Shown here piece by piece: positions 1-7,725 of a stretch of 64,000 nucleotides of DNA. Origin of the DNA: Roseiconus nitratireducens (GTDB lineage: Bacteria; Planctomycetota; Planctomycetia; Pirellulales; Pirellulaceae); assembly GCF_008629675.1 (NCBI RefSeq), contig NZ_VWOX01000005.1, positions 1-64,000 on the forward strand, given 5' to 3'. Each line of letters starts with the position of its first letter. The first letter of the stretch is position 1. A program made the translations under genes and the position numbers. The notes below the pieces were generated by a model. It saw only the letters and a list, made by a program, of their open reading frames with translations, was not told the DNA's origin and ran no database searches.

Positions 1-1
1 T

Positions 2-295
2 GACAAAGGCTTTCTGGACGTGTCGCTTGGCGACTACCTGGGCCTGTTGAATTGGACAGCCAAGCAGAACTTCCAGGGCAGCGGTCGTCGTCTACCGCCC
101 GGTCTGCGAGAGCTAGTGTCCAGGCTGGGAATCGACCTGTCGATGTGGCGGGATCTGGTTTGGGACTTCCAGCGTTACTTCGGCGGCAGCAGTTGCGTGG
201 GTTCACCGAACAGCATGGCACGGTTTGCAGAATCCACCGGCCGCCATTGGGTCAAAGGGCACCGGCAAGCCGCCGAGTGCTTTGTCCCGTCTTAG
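2..295 (+). CDS. REP-associated tyrosine transposase (RAYT), C-terminal part, 5' end outside window
   Basis: The frame is open from the left edge to a stop at 293-295, giving about 97 residues. The segment reading GDYLGLLNWTAKQ followed by a LGID..MW..LV..F helix resembles the C-terminal tail of planctomycete Y1/IS200-like RAYT transposases, recognised from memory of the family. The catalytic HUH and Tyr motifs would lie upstream, outside the window, so integrity cannot be judged. RAYTs are single-copy nucleases thought to spread REP palindromes; REP-like palindromes follow within 200 bases (463-507), which supports the call. It could equally be a decayed remnant. Confidence 0.6.
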   Translation, partial: DKGFLDVSLGDYLGLLNWTAKQNFQGSGRRLPPGLRELVSRLGIDLSMWRDLVWDFQRYFGGSSCVGSPNSMARFAESTGRHWVKGHRQAAECFVPS

Positions 296-544
296 CATCG
301 CCCTGCAGATCAAAGCCATCGTGCCCGTACCGGGTATTACTTGCCCGGCAAATTCGTGGGCAACGTCCGTTCTCGACGCGCCAAATAGCTCACAAAGGGC
401 TACGAATTCCCGTCCAAGCTTCGTCGGGAGACGGGCGCGGGAAAGGCAATCCGATTTCAAGCTGGTGCCTGGCACCAAATGACGAGGCGATCTGGTGACT
501 GGCACCAACTCGGTGATCTGGTTGCGTGTTGCTACTTCGAAGTG
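286..544. repeat. Direct repeat copy 1 (with REP-bearing insert)
   Basis: This stretch shares its order of blocks with 1102-1269. Both start cccgtcttagcatcgccctg, pass through 'tagctcacaaaggg' and end 'gatctggttg.gtgttgct'. Copy 1 has about 105 extra bases (about 408-513) between 'acgaat' and 'gatctggttg', which hold two REP-like palindromes. Its right end encodes the last residues and stop of the leftward small secreted protein gene. Confidence 0.75.
463..507. repeat. Pair of REP-like palindromes
   Basis: The near-palindromes tggtgcctggcacca (463-477) and tggtgactggcacca (493-507) lie 30 bases apart. The core 'tgcctggcaccaa' recurs at 1083-1095 and 1313-1322, and 'tggcaccaa' at 1287-1296. 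Placement just after a RAYT gene end fits REP sequences mobilised by that transposase; that link is inferred. Confidence 0.65.
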
Positions 545-918
545 TAAAGCTTCGTCACGTTGGCGTATCGAGTCGCGACCGGATAGAAGTTCCATTCGTA
601 GACGGTTTTGAGTCGAACATCAACTGGGACCCAACTCGTCACGTCACAGCCGAGGATCTCGCAAAGAGTACCGTTCTCAAAAGCGGACTCAAACAGATTG
701 AAGACCAATTGCGCGTCGCCGAGATCACTTGTTTCGTACTCGGTGGACCAGTAGGAACCTCCGCTTCGCCAAAACGACCATTGCACTTGGACGCAGTAGG
801 TGGTCGTGTAAAGCGGCATTGATGTTTGGGCCTGTGCAGTCGGCGCGGCATAGAAACCTGCCAACAACAACAACGCTGGCATTATGCGTTTGGCGGAAAG
901 CATTGTTTCGGTCCTCAT
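532..918 (-). CDS. Small secreted protein of unknown function
   Basis: From the ATG at 916-918 this encodes 128 residues; a second ATG at 901-903 gives 123. Either way the N terminus is a signal peptide: a Lys/Arg start, the hydrophobic stretch PALLLLAGFYAA and a cleavage site after AQA. The mature part, about 100 residues, is rich in Tyr, Trp, Ser and Thr and has three Cys, suggesting a small folded exported domain. No family is recognised. No clear ribosome binding site marks the start. The gene sits between two direct repeats (286-544 and 1102-1269), and its last codons lie inside the first repeat, so it may have been duplicated or carried with them. Confidence 0.55.
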   Translation of the reverse strand: MRTETMLSAKRIMPALLLLAGFYAAPTAQAQTSMPLYTTTYCVQVQWSFWRSGGSYWSTEYETSDLGDAQLVFNLFESAFENGTLCEILGCDVTSWVPVDVRLKTVYEWNFYPVATRYANVTKLYTSK

Positions 919-1101
919 TCGGTCGGGCTGGAGTGTGCGGAAAACTCTGAAAGCACACTCCCAAGCGAGGATTTCCAAGGTCTGCTACGGAGAACCGGTG
1001 AAAAAGAAGACGAAAACAATCACCGATGCCCCCGCTGACCGATCGATTGAAAAGTGGTGCCAGATGAATAATCACCATCTGCTGCCTGGCACCAAGTCAT
1101 G

Positions 1102-1330
1102 CCCGTCTTAGCATCGCCCTGCGGATCAACGCTGCGGATCAAAGCCGTCGTGCCCGTCCCGGGTATCACCTGCCCGGCCAGTCCTTGGGCGAGGTCCGTT
1201 CTCTACCCGCCAATAGCTCACAAAGGGTTACGAATGGATGATCTGGTTGAGTGTTGCTCCTTCAAAGTGGATAGAAGAATGGTGGATGGCACCAAATTGA
1301 CTTTATTGATGCCTGGCACCAATTAGAGCA
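1102..1330. repeat. Direct repeat copy 2 and REP-like cores
   Basis: The second copy of the repeat seen at 286-544 runs from 1102 to 1269 without the REP-bearing insert ('acgaat-ggat-gatctggttg'). A further 60 bases contain two tggcaccaa cores (1287-1296 and 1313-1322). Together with 919-1101 this is a gene-free stretch of about 430 bases. No coding sequence is credible here. Confidence 0.7.
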
Positions 1331-1351
1331 AATTGCGGATGGGTCCAAGCG

Positions 1352-2566
1352 TCACTTGTTTCGAAGGGTGGTCAATCGTTCTTGGGCTACTCGATCGATC
1401 CAACTGCCGCGGTACTTCTTGCGCAAGCGGGCAAAGGCCTCGATTGCCTCGGCCGTCTTTTCCGCCCGCACTAGCGACTCCGCTTGACGGAACTCTTCTT
1501 CGCCGATCGTCAGGACTTCGGATGCGATCCGTCCCGCTTCCTGCTGAGAAATCTCAATCGGCACCTTGTCCAGAATTGGAGGGTGGGGATCCGTCAGCAT
1601 CGCGAACGCGGATGGATTGCGTTCACGAAACAACCTGGCCCGCATGTCGCTCTGGATGTTCATGGCATCGCCGCTCCGGCGGCCTTGGGACGGATTGATG
1701 TCGGCGTACACGATTCCGTCCGGCCCTTCCGCTCGCGAGAGGATTTCGCCTCGCGGCGAAATCACCATTGCTCCCGATCCCCGGAACGCGACCACCAGAT
1801 AAACATGATTCTCTGCCGCGCGGACGCGCAAGGCCTGCATTCCGATGTCTCCGTCACCCACCGCTCCGCCGCCCATGGTGGGGAAAAAGATGATGTCCGC
1901 ACCGGATAAGGCGAGGCATCTGGCCGTTTCCGGAAACACAAGGTCGTAGCAAATCAACATCCCCACCGTCCCCAGATCGGACGTTTGGAAAACGGGAAAC
2001 GACTGGCCACGCTTCCTTGACGCCGCCTCACTCCAGGTGGGGCACACCTTGTGGTACCGACCAATCTCTTTCCCGGCGCGGTCCAGAAGAAAAGCCGTGT
2101 TGTAGGTGTCACCGTCCGATTCGACCAAGTCACTGCATAGAACGAGGTACATCTGGTGTTTCTCCGCGGCCTTCCCCAAGCGATTGATCATTCGCGCCAC
2201 CGCGGCGGGAAGCACCTCCGGAGCGAGTTGCTCGTTCATCCCGTGCCAGTTCAGCAGGCCAAGAGTATCCTCGGGGAAAGTCAGGACGTCGCACCCCAGG
2301 TCACCCGCGTCGTCAACGATGGATTCGAGTGCGACCAAGTTCTTGTCTACCGCAGCGAGTACTTGCTGAGGATCTCTGAGACGCCAGTCAATCATTCTTG
2401 GTTTGGTTTGCACCGCGGCGACGCGAAGCAATTGATTTTCATCAACGGCTGGTTGCGTGTCGGATCCCGCCTCGTCGGCTGCAACCGTCATCGAAAGACC
2501 GCTTACGGCTATCATCAGCATGATCCCCGCGATGCGCAAAGCCATTCGTTGTCCACTTTCGACCAT
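1352..2566 (-). CDS. Exported nitrilase-superfamily carbon-nitrogen hydrolase
   Basis: The 404-residue protein starts with a signal peptide (hydrophobic residues 9-30, cleavage near VAA-DE). It is followed by a nitrilase/CN-hydrolase domain over about residues 47-300. The catalytic triad is visible: Glu99 in FPED, Lys173 in YHKV and Cys206 in LICYDL. Members cleave C-N bonds of amides or nitriles; the substrate cannot be read from sequence. A C-terminal helical extension of about 60 residues looks like a TPR-type hairpin. Export of the enzyme is unusual for the superfamily but common among planctomycete paralogues. An alternative start is Met8. It lies 13 bases downstream of the gene on the same strand at 2580-3770, so the two are probably cotranscribed. 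Confidence 0.85.
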   Translation of the reverse strand: MVESGQRMALRIAGIMLMIAVSGLSMTVAADEAGSDTQPAVDENQLLRVAAVQTKPRMIDWRLRDPQQVLAAVDKNLVALESIVDDAGDLGCDVLTFPEDTLGLLNWHGMNEQLAPEVLPAAVARMINRLGKAAEKHQMYLVLCSDLVESDGDTYNTAFLLDRAGKEIGRYHKVCPTWSEAASRKRGQSFPVFQTSDLGTVGMLICYDLVFPETARCLALSGADIIFFPTMGGGAVGDGDIGMQALRVRAAENHVYLVVAFRGSGAMVISPRGEILSRAEGPDGIVYADINPSQGRRSGDAMNIQSDMRARLFRERNPSAFAMLTDPHPPILDKVPIEISQQEAGRIASEVLTIGEEEFRQAESLVRAEKTAEAIEAFARLRKKYRGSWIDRVAQERLTTLRNK

Positions 2567-2579
2567 CAGTCCGACTCGC

Positions 2580-3770
2580 TCACTGTGTCACAAAAGATTG
2601 ATGCCAGGGGCTCCACGCGGACCAGAGTCCGGCGTCGCTCTGCTGACGAACCCGACAATGATAGACCCGTCCCGCATCCAACTGCCCCTTTGATTCTGAC
2701 GCATCTGTGAATGCTCCCGTCGCAGCGTCAATCGTCAGTCGATCGGACGATTCGACAGGTTTAGACTTCCAAACAACGTCCTCTCCCAAACTGTCAACCG
2801 CGAGTTCCACCTGCCACGCCCGCTGTTTTCCCGGTCCCCGATAAGGTGTCTTGATCAGGACGGGGTTTCTTGAGCAGACGACCGGACCGATCGGTTTCGT
2901 CGAGACGATGAAATTGTCGAACCAGCGAGCCTGATCGACCGGCGATCCCTGGTTCCAATAGGCCTCCAGGAACACGGCGTTGATTCCGCGTTCGTCGAAG
3001 TCCCCTCGCCAATCGAGATCCCTTCGTTCTGCTTCCAGCCGGCCGTCAATCCACAACTGGTTCAATCCGTCTTTCTTGCCAGGTGTATTCAGACGCGCGC
3101 GGGCTTCGACACAAACCCACCATCCGGCCCCATCGCTGCCGTGCAATTTAAAACGCGAGGCCGGCTTGTTTCCAAGCCAACGCAGGTTGTCAAAGTCATT
3201 GTATTTGGTCGTCACGACACGTCTCTCTCGGACTCCCGAGGCGGGGTCCAGGGTGAGAGCTTCGCCGCTGCTCCAGACATGAGCAATCATTGCCTGTCGC
3301 CAGCCGGGGGGCACCAAGCTGGTGGCTCGAGAAAGTTTTGCCGGACCGCCTCCCTCCCAATCGTGAGGATGCTTCACGTAGATTCGCCAGTAGACATCGT
3401 TGAAAGTTTCCCCGGCACGAACGACGTGGGGGCGGTGGGTGGGCGAGTCGCCAAAGAAAACTTTGCGACCACCGATCCCGCGACTTCCCTTCGGATAGTT
3501 CATCCGGAGCGATCTTCCACGTCCGCCAAATCGAGGCTGGTCCACTAGATCGCCACTCTTCTCGGCGTAACGCGATTGCCGTTCGGCGCTGTCAAAGTCG
3601 TCGAACCAAATCACGTTCAAATCCGATTCCGCGGGCTGCTGCTCCAGAATCACCAGGCTGTCGATCCGCGGCACCTCGGGAGCATCTTGGGCGGGCAATG
3701 CGGAACATGCACTGGCGAACCACGCACTGAGAACCGACAAACCAATCCACGACCGAAACCATCGCTTCAT
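2580..3770 (-). CDS. Secreted lectin/polysaccharide-lyase-like protein with C-terminal FN3-like domain
   Basis: The start at 3770 is chosen because ggaagatg lies just upstream and the N terminus becomes a clean signal peptide (KRWFRSWIGL...ALPAQ). An 'ASAC' sequence could alternatively be a weak lipobox. The 396-residue protein has a middle part with features of concanavalin-A-like jelly rolls: 'FDDFDS', 'YWRIYVKHP', a WWVCVEARA strand, 'NQLWIDG' and a WFDNFIVS strand. This suggests glycan binding or polysaccharide-lyase ancestry. The last 90 residues, ending in SDAGLWSAWSPW, look like a fibronectin type III domain. The enzymatic role is uncertain. It is upstream of, and probably cotranscribed with, the exported CN hydrolase. 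Confidence 0.6.
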   Translation of the reverse strand: MKRWFRSWIGLSVLSAWFASACSALPAQDAPEVPRIDSLVILEQQPAESDLNVIWFDDFDSAERQSRYAEKSGDLVDQPRFGGRGRSLRMNYPKGSRGIGGRKVFFGDSPTHRPHVVRAGETFNDVYWRIYVKHPHDWEGGGPAKLSRATSLVPPGWRQAMIAHVWSSGEALTLDPASGVRERRVVTTKYNDFDNLRWLGNKPASRFKLHGSDGAGWWVCVEARARLNTPGKKDGLNQLWIDGRLEAERRDLDWRGDFDERGINAVFLEAYWNQGSPVDQARWFDNFIVSTKPIGPVVCSRNPVLIKTPYRGPGKQRAWQVELAVDSLGEDVVWKSKPVESSDRLTIDAATGAFTDASESKGQLDAGRVYHCRVRQQSDAGLWSAWSPWHQSFVTQ

Positions 3771-4019
3771 TGCATCTTCCCTTCCAACGTCTGCGTCAAA
3801 TCTCGACTGACCTGTTTGATTGACTGGTTTGGCATCCAATCCTAGCGGAATCCGGGCCGCCGCGCAGCGTCGTCGCGAGCGAGCTTGACCCGTTGACCGA
3901 TTGCTTGCGTCGCAGGCGCGCGTGCATCGAGTGGACATGTGGTTTTCCACATGCTGCTCAGAATACGATCGGCAGAGCCATTGAACTGTACGGATACGCA
4001 TGCCCGGCAGGAGGATCCA

Positions 4020-4115
4020 ATGTCAGCGACGAGAGGGATCGAACCGAATCAAACGTCACAAAGTGATCTTGTAACCCCATGGCAATCTTTCAATTGGTTT
4101 GACATCGTCGCTTGA
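4020..4115 (+). CDS. Possible 31-residue small protein
   Basis: ATG at 4020 is preceded by aggagg at 4009-4014 with 5-base spacing, an unusually strong ribosome binding site for this genome. The frame gives 31 residues (MSATRGIEPNQ... ending WFDIVA) and a TGA at 4113-4115. It has no signal peptide or membrane segment and matches no family known to me. Support is the binding site alone, so it may be chance. Confidence 0.2.
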   Translation: MSATRGIEPNQTSQSDLVTPWQSFNWFDIVA

Positions 4116-4491
4116 CATAGTAGTTTTCCGATTGAGCAGAGCCATGCTTTGCTTCCACTCTTTTCATCACTCCTCTGTCGCCTCGCGAAGGCAACGAGAA
4201 AGGCAAACCGACTGCGAAGTCGGGACGCAAAGCCATGGGTCTCCCCGAGATCGCCAGGCTACCGAATTGACCACGAACCATGAGAGGCAGCTTCACGCAA
4301 CATCAGATTTGAGGTTGCAGTGTGCGCCCGGGCCGCGCCCGGTTGACCGCGACGACAGTCGGTTTCGCTCGCGCTTGAACAAATCAAATCTCCGCTCGGA
4401 ACTTTCGCTGGACGATCACACGTTTGATCGGGTGATTGCTGCCGACCGGGATTGCGATCGATCCGCGCTCATTCTGCAGCCATCGCACGGG

Positions 4492-4539
4492 GAATCACGG
4501 CATGGGGGATCACGGCATGGGGGATCACGGCATGGGGGG
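4492..4539. repeat. 15-bp tandem repeat, about three units
   Basis: The unit gatcacggcatgggg is repeated about three times head to tail, the first copy with one changed base, ending 41 bases before the thioredoxin start codon. Slippage could vary copy number and leader length. Confidence 0.8.
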
Positions 4540-4580
4540 AATGTCCCAGTGAATCCAATATCCGACGAAGGAGTTTTCCA

Positions 4581-5087
4581 ATGAAGTTCGCATTCGCAAT
4601 CACCTGCAATCTGATGGCCCTCATCGCGTCAGCCTCAGCCGCCGGTTCGCACCAAATCGCTGAAGACGTCGTTCCCCGTCAACCAACAACCGTCAACGCA
4701 GCAAATCAAGTCGTGCCTACGCCAACACCGCATGCGGTCCGCGACCACAAAGCCGATCGAATCGTCGTGTACTCGGCGACCTGGTGTGGCCCCTGCCAAA
4801 GACTCAAGCCGGTCCTGGCAACGCTCAAGCAGGAAGGCTACAAGGTGGAGCACCTGGACATCGACAGAGACGCCGACAAGCTGAAGTACTCCCATCGCTC
4901 GGTTCCCACGATCTATTTCTTGCGTGGTGAAACCGTCGTTGGGAAAGTAATCGGTTATCGCTCGAAAGATCAGATTACTCGGATGCTCGTCACGAGCCCC
5001 GATCGTCTCGCCCCACAAAAGCCATTGGCACCCAAGCCATTGAACGAGTCCGTCACCCATTCAGTCGCGGGCGTCTCACGGTTCTGA
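4581..5087 (+). CDS. Periplasmic/secreted thioredoxin-like protein
   Basis: The start at 4581 is preceded by gaaggag (4567-4573) and opens with a signal peptide (MKFAFAITCN... to SASAAG). The 168-residue protein has a thioredoxin fold over about residues 58-140, with the redox site WCGPC (Cys69, Cys72) and the cis-proline loop SVPT (Pro109). It should reduce or exchange disulfides outside the cytoplasm. The linker after the signal peptide and the Pro/Lys-rich tail are low complexity. A longer in-frame start at 4452 would read through the tandem repeat and destroy the signal peptide, so it is rejected. Confidence 0.88.
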   Translation: MKFAFAITCNLMALIASASAAGSHQIAEDVVPRQPTTVNAANQVVPTPTPHAVRDHKADRIVVYSATWCGPCQRLKPVLATLKQEGYKVEHLDIDRDADKLKYSHRSVPTIYFLRGETVVGKVIGYRSKDQITRMLVTSPDRLAPQKPLAPKPLNESVTHSVAGVSRF

Positions 5088-5288
5088 GCGGGATCGAACG
5101 CACCGGCGGAGCAGCAACCGGACCGCCGCAACAGCCTGAGCGCCGTTGCCAGTCCAGAGCTCTTGGAAAGCCGGCGAAGTGCGTCTTCGTCCCTTGATCG
5201 GGTCGAGCGTGCCGATTCGGCCCGCCAGTAACGAAAGTCCTTGGGCCCGACGCTCAATCAGAGCTGGCAATAGTCGGTTCGAACGAGA

Positions 5289-5321
5289 GCCGGTCGGATG
5301 ACCGAAAGAACACCGACCGGC
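5289..5321. other. Stem-loop between thioredoxin gene and tRNA
   Basis: A perfect 9-bp inverted repeat, gccggtcgg (5289-5297) and ccgaccggc (5313-5321), encloses a 15-base loop. No T-run follows directly on either strand, so it is only a possible terminator for the thioredoxin gene. Nothing else is seen in 5088-5379. Confidence 0.35.
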
Positions 5322-5379
5322 GCATGAAAAAACCCTGACAACCGCACAGAAACACGGAATCTCAGGGCATTCTGCAAAG

Positions 5380-5453
5380 TAGCGGCAGAGGGACTCGAAC
5401 CCCCGACACGCGGATTATGATTCCGCTGCTCTAACCAGCTGAGCTATGCCGCC
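5380..5453 (-). tRNA. tRNA with CAU anticodon, probably elongator tRNA-Met
   Basis: On the minus strand the 74-base sequence folds into a complete cloverleaf: acceptor GGCGGCA/TGCCGCT (with a G1-U72 wobble), D arm GCTC/GAGC, anticodon stem GCGGA/TCCGC and T arm with GGTTCGAGTCC. The anticodon loop ATCATAA gives CAU. The body resembles elongator tRNA-Met rather than the lysidine-modified tRNA-Ile2, but the latter cannot be excluded. CCA is not encoded. Nucleotides 1-39 are the left attachment site of the integrated element, so the 5' half and the upstream promoter now come from the element. Confidence 0.93.
5415..5453. repeat. attL: 39-bp direct repeat, 5' half of tRNA
   Basis: It is identical to 16178-16216. 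It spans tRNA nucleotides 1 to 39, from the 5' end to the last base of the anticodon loop. Homology stops exactly there, as expected for crossover in the anticodon loop. Confidence 0.92.
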
Positions 5454-5496
5454 GAACCCGTTTTTTACGGGGTTTTGCGTCGCCCTCTTTCGAGCG

Positions 5497-5530
5497 TGTA
5501 CAACAACTTGTACAACAAAGGCTAGCAAAA
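5497..5530. repeat. Candidate integrase arm sites, left end
   Basis: Two direct copies of tgtacaacaa lie at 5497-5506 and 5509-5518, followed by gctagcaaaa at 5521-5530. A copy of tgtacaacaa recurs at 16053-16062 and the inverse, ttttgctagc, at 16163-16172 near the right end. Short repeats near both ends of a tyrosine-recombinase element are typical arm-type binding sites; binding itself is inferred. Confidence 0.55.
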
Positions 5531-5592
5531 ATGCCGGACCGGTGCTGTCACACCGATTCCGGCTGCCACCTACTCGATTTGAGGACCAGTAG

Positions 5593-6801
5593 ATGACGGC
5601 ACGAAGTGTACGCGGAAAGTCTGTCCGCTCCAAGCCTCCCAAAATCAAGGGAAGCCCGCTCACCCCACACGCAACGGGACAGTACTGTGCCCGCCTCGCT
5701 GGGAAGATTAGGTATTTCGGACGGGACCATGACGAGGCTTTAAGGAAATACCAGAACGCCCTGGCGGGCTTCGACCCGAACGAAAAGCGAGTGAGTGTTC
5801 GGGCTGTCTGCAATGCCTACATGGACGCCCAGCAGAAGAAGGTGGTTCAGGGCAAACTGGACCCCCGGACGCTCGAAGACTACCACGCAATGGTCAAACG
5901 GTTCTCGTCCTACGTGGGGCGTGACCGCCCTTTCGAATCGCTGACCCCGAAAGACTTCGAGAACCTGCGGGCGACCTACAAAGGGGCATCATCGACCATC
6001 GACCGGGAAATCGGGATGGTGCGTGCGGTTCTAAATTGGGCGGCACAGTCTGGATTCGGTCGGGTGAACGTGGGTCCCGATTACGGGATGCAGCCGCGGC
6101 GGCTGAAACGCCTGGAGCGGAAGGCGAAGGGCAAGAAGATGTTCACAGCAAGGGAGCTTCATCTAGTTCTCCGCCATGCCTGCCCCCAGCTACGAGCGAT
6201 GACCCTGCTCGCCATTAACTGCGGGTTCGGGAACCGGGATTGCCACCTACTGGAAATCAGCGACATCGACTTTCGCCGCAAGTGGATTTCAGGGGCTCGG
6301 AGGAAAACCGGGATGGACCGGGACGCCTGGCTGTGGCCGGAAACGGTCGAAGCCTTGAAGGCGGCGATTGATTCCCGATACAAGCCGAAAGACGACCAGC
6401 TGGCAGACCGGGTGTTCATCACCAAATACAAGGGTCCCTGGCTGAAAGACGGCTCTCGCACCAATGCAATCAGCCAAGCGTTCACCAAGCTGACCAGAAA
6501 AGCCGGAGTCTACCGCACCGGTCTTTCGTTCTACGCTGTCCGCCACACTCACCGGACCATTGCCAACAAAGCCCGGGACCTTGGTGCGGCACGTCGCATC
6601 ATGGGGCACGTTGACGACTCCATTGACGCCATCTACGTCGAAGACCACGGGGAACTGCCGGCCGACGGCAGAAAGCGTGTACGGGCTGTCTGTAAGTTCA
6701 TCCGGCGTTGGTTCCTGACTGGACGCTACCACGGCGTTGCGATGACGCTGCCGCCTGATTGCCGAACCGTGGTTGTGCGTGAACCGGAGGATGAGGCATG
6801 A
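5593..6801 (+). CDS. Tyrosine recombinase / site-specific integrase
   Basis: The 402-residue protein has an N-terminal SAM-like core-binding domain (about residues 68-165) and a C-terminal catalytic domain. Visible catalytic residues are Arg215 (GFGNRDC), Lys238 (ARRKTG), Arg317 in YAVRHT, His339 in MGHVDD and the nucleophile Tyr348 in DAIYVED. The box II residue that is usually His is Tyr314, a tolerated change in the family. It lies 140 bases from the tRNA attachment repeat and should integrate and excise the element. Its stop overlaps the next start (ATGA at 6798), so the two are translationally coupled. Confidence 0.95.
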   Translation: MTARSVRGKSVRSKPPKIKGSPLTPHATGQYCARLAGKIRYFGRDHDEALRKYQNALAGFDPNEKRVSVRAVCNAYMDAQQKKVVQGKLDPRTLEDYHAMVKRFSSYVGRDRPFESLTPKDFENLRATYKGASSTIDREIGMVRAVLNWAAQSGFGRVNVGPDYGMQPRRLKRLERKAKGKKMFTARELHLVLRHACPQLRAMTLLAINCGFGNRDCHLLEISDIDFRRKWISGARRKTGMDRDAWLWPETVEALKAAIDSRYKPKDDQLADRVFITKYKGPWLKDGSRTNAISQAFTKLTRKAGVYRTGLSFYAVRHTHRTIANKARDLGAARRIMGHVDDSIDAIYVEDHGELPADGRKRVRAVCKFIRRWFLTGRYHGVAMTLPPDCRTVVVREPEDEA

Positions 6802-7286
6802 ACACCCCCGAATCAATTGACATGCTCACCGAATGGATGGGGCAATGGCGGGAGCTGTGCGAGAATGATTCAACAGCGAGTGAGGACGAACACTCGCACC
6901 TGGACCGTTTGGGTGACGTCATCGCCGTGATGGTGCTTGATTTTGAGCGGAACGGTCGGGACGCAACCACGCTCCAAACAATCTCCCGCAAGCATTCAGC
7001 AGCAAGCCGGCGAACAACCGAAAAACGGCTCGATGTTTTGGATGAACTGATGCCCGAGGTTGCAAAGTGGGTCCACGACATCGAAGGACCGCCAGCGGAA
7101 CCCCGGTACCAAGACCCGACCTGGGCGAGATGTTTCGAAACCGACACCCGGAGCATCCGGCGATGGCGGGCGAGCCACGATTTTCCGACGGCTCCGGCAT
7201 CACTCGGGGAGGTTCAGGAGTGGTGTGATACGAACGTTTGGGCAATCGACAACAACAAAAAACTGGTTGAGAAGCCCCGAACCTAG
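6798..7286 (+). CDS. Element protein of unknown function, coupled to integrase
   Basis: The 162-residue soluble acidic protein starts within the integrase stop codon (ATGA). It has no signal peptide or membrane segment. The middle (about residues 50-100) is predicted helical, and the end contains a 'SIRRWRASHDFPTAPA' stretch that resembles a small HTH motif, so a DNA-binding accessory role is possible. A terminator-like hairpin follows 70 bases downstream. The family is not recognised. Confidence 0.7.
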   Translation: MNTPESIDMLTEWMGQWRELCENDSTASEDEHSHLDRLGDVIAVMVLDFERNGRDATTLQTISRKHSAASRRTTEKRLDVLDELMPEVAKWVHDIEGPPAEPRYQDPTWARCFETDTRSIRRWRASHDFPTAPASLGEVQEWCDTNVWAIDNNKKLVEKPRT

Positions 7287-7356
7287 GACACCTTAGGACA
7301 GCCGAGGACAGTCGGGCTTTCTGAGTCTTTTGTATCGGTTCTGGATGAATAGAAAG

Positions 7357-7388
7357 ACCGTATCGCCTTTGGGCGGTGCGGTTTTTTT
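7357..7388 (+). terminator. Rho-independent terminator after the integrase operon
   Basis: A GC-rich stem, accgtatcgcc paired with ggcggtgcggt (two mismatches), has a short loop near 7369 and is followed by seven T at 7382-7388. It separates the integrase pair from the excisionase-like gene. Confidence 0.65.
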
Positions 7389-7411
7389 CATGGGCTGACA
7401 GGAGTGAACGA

Positions 7412-7654
7412 ATGAAAAAGGGATTCAGTGTGCCGAGCTTGGCGGAGCGGTGGGGCGGGTGTTCCATCGACCACGTGCGAAATCTGATTGCGATGGGGGA
7501 GCTTCGGGCAATCAACATCGGAACGAAGACCCGCAAGACCTGGATTGTGCCAGCTGACGAAGTGGAAGCCTTCGAAGAGCGGCGGTCCAACAAGCAGCAA
7601 CCGAAGACTCGGCAACGGCTGGCGTCAGTCACGCCGGAGCGGGAGTGGGTCTAA
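7412..7654 (+). CDS. Excisionase-like helix-turn-helix protein
   Basis: ATG at 7412 follows aggag (7400-7404) with the usual spacing. The 80-residue protein has the layout of MerR-like/AlpA/excisionase HTH domains: 'VPSLAERWGGCSIDHVRNLI', then a wing with 'ELRAINIG' and 'WIVPADEVEAFEERR'. Proteins of this type act as recombination directionality factors or regulators. Its position just after the integrase operon supports an excisionase role, which is inferred. The tail is short and basic. Confidence 0.75.
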   Translation: MKKGFSVPSLAERWGGCSIDHVRNLIAMGELRAINIGTKTRKTWIVPADEVEAFEERRSNKQQPKTRQRLASVTPEREWV

Positions 7655-7663
7655 CGAAAAAGC

Positions 7664-7693
7664 CCGCTCGGCTGGAAGCAACAGCCGGCGGGC
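7664..7693. other. GC-rich stem-loop
   Basis: gcccgctcggctg and cagccggcgggc pair with one bulge around a 7-base loop. The minus-strand copy runs into five T, the plus-strand copy does not. It is possibly a terminator or attenuator between the HTH gene and the helicase operon. Confidence 0.4.
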
Positions 7694-7725
7694 ATCAAAA
7701 CCACGGACGATTTTGAGGAACCCCA

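Larger units (their letters stand above)
3771..4580. other. Intergenic region, 810 bases
   Basis: This divergent region lies between the leftward lyase-like gene and the rightward thioredoxin gene. It holds two TTGACA hexamers at 4099-4104 and 4112-4117 without a convincing -10 box, a tiny reading frame with a good Shine-Dalgarno (4020-4115) and a 15-bp tandem repeat (4492-4539). Longer open frames across it lack family resemblance and are not accepted. Confidence 0.5.

Noticed and set aside
4099-4584. 161-codon plus-strand frame before the thioredoxin gene
   Set aside because: Runs through the tandem repeat, has no ribosome site and overlaps the true thioredoxin start; composition is non-coding.
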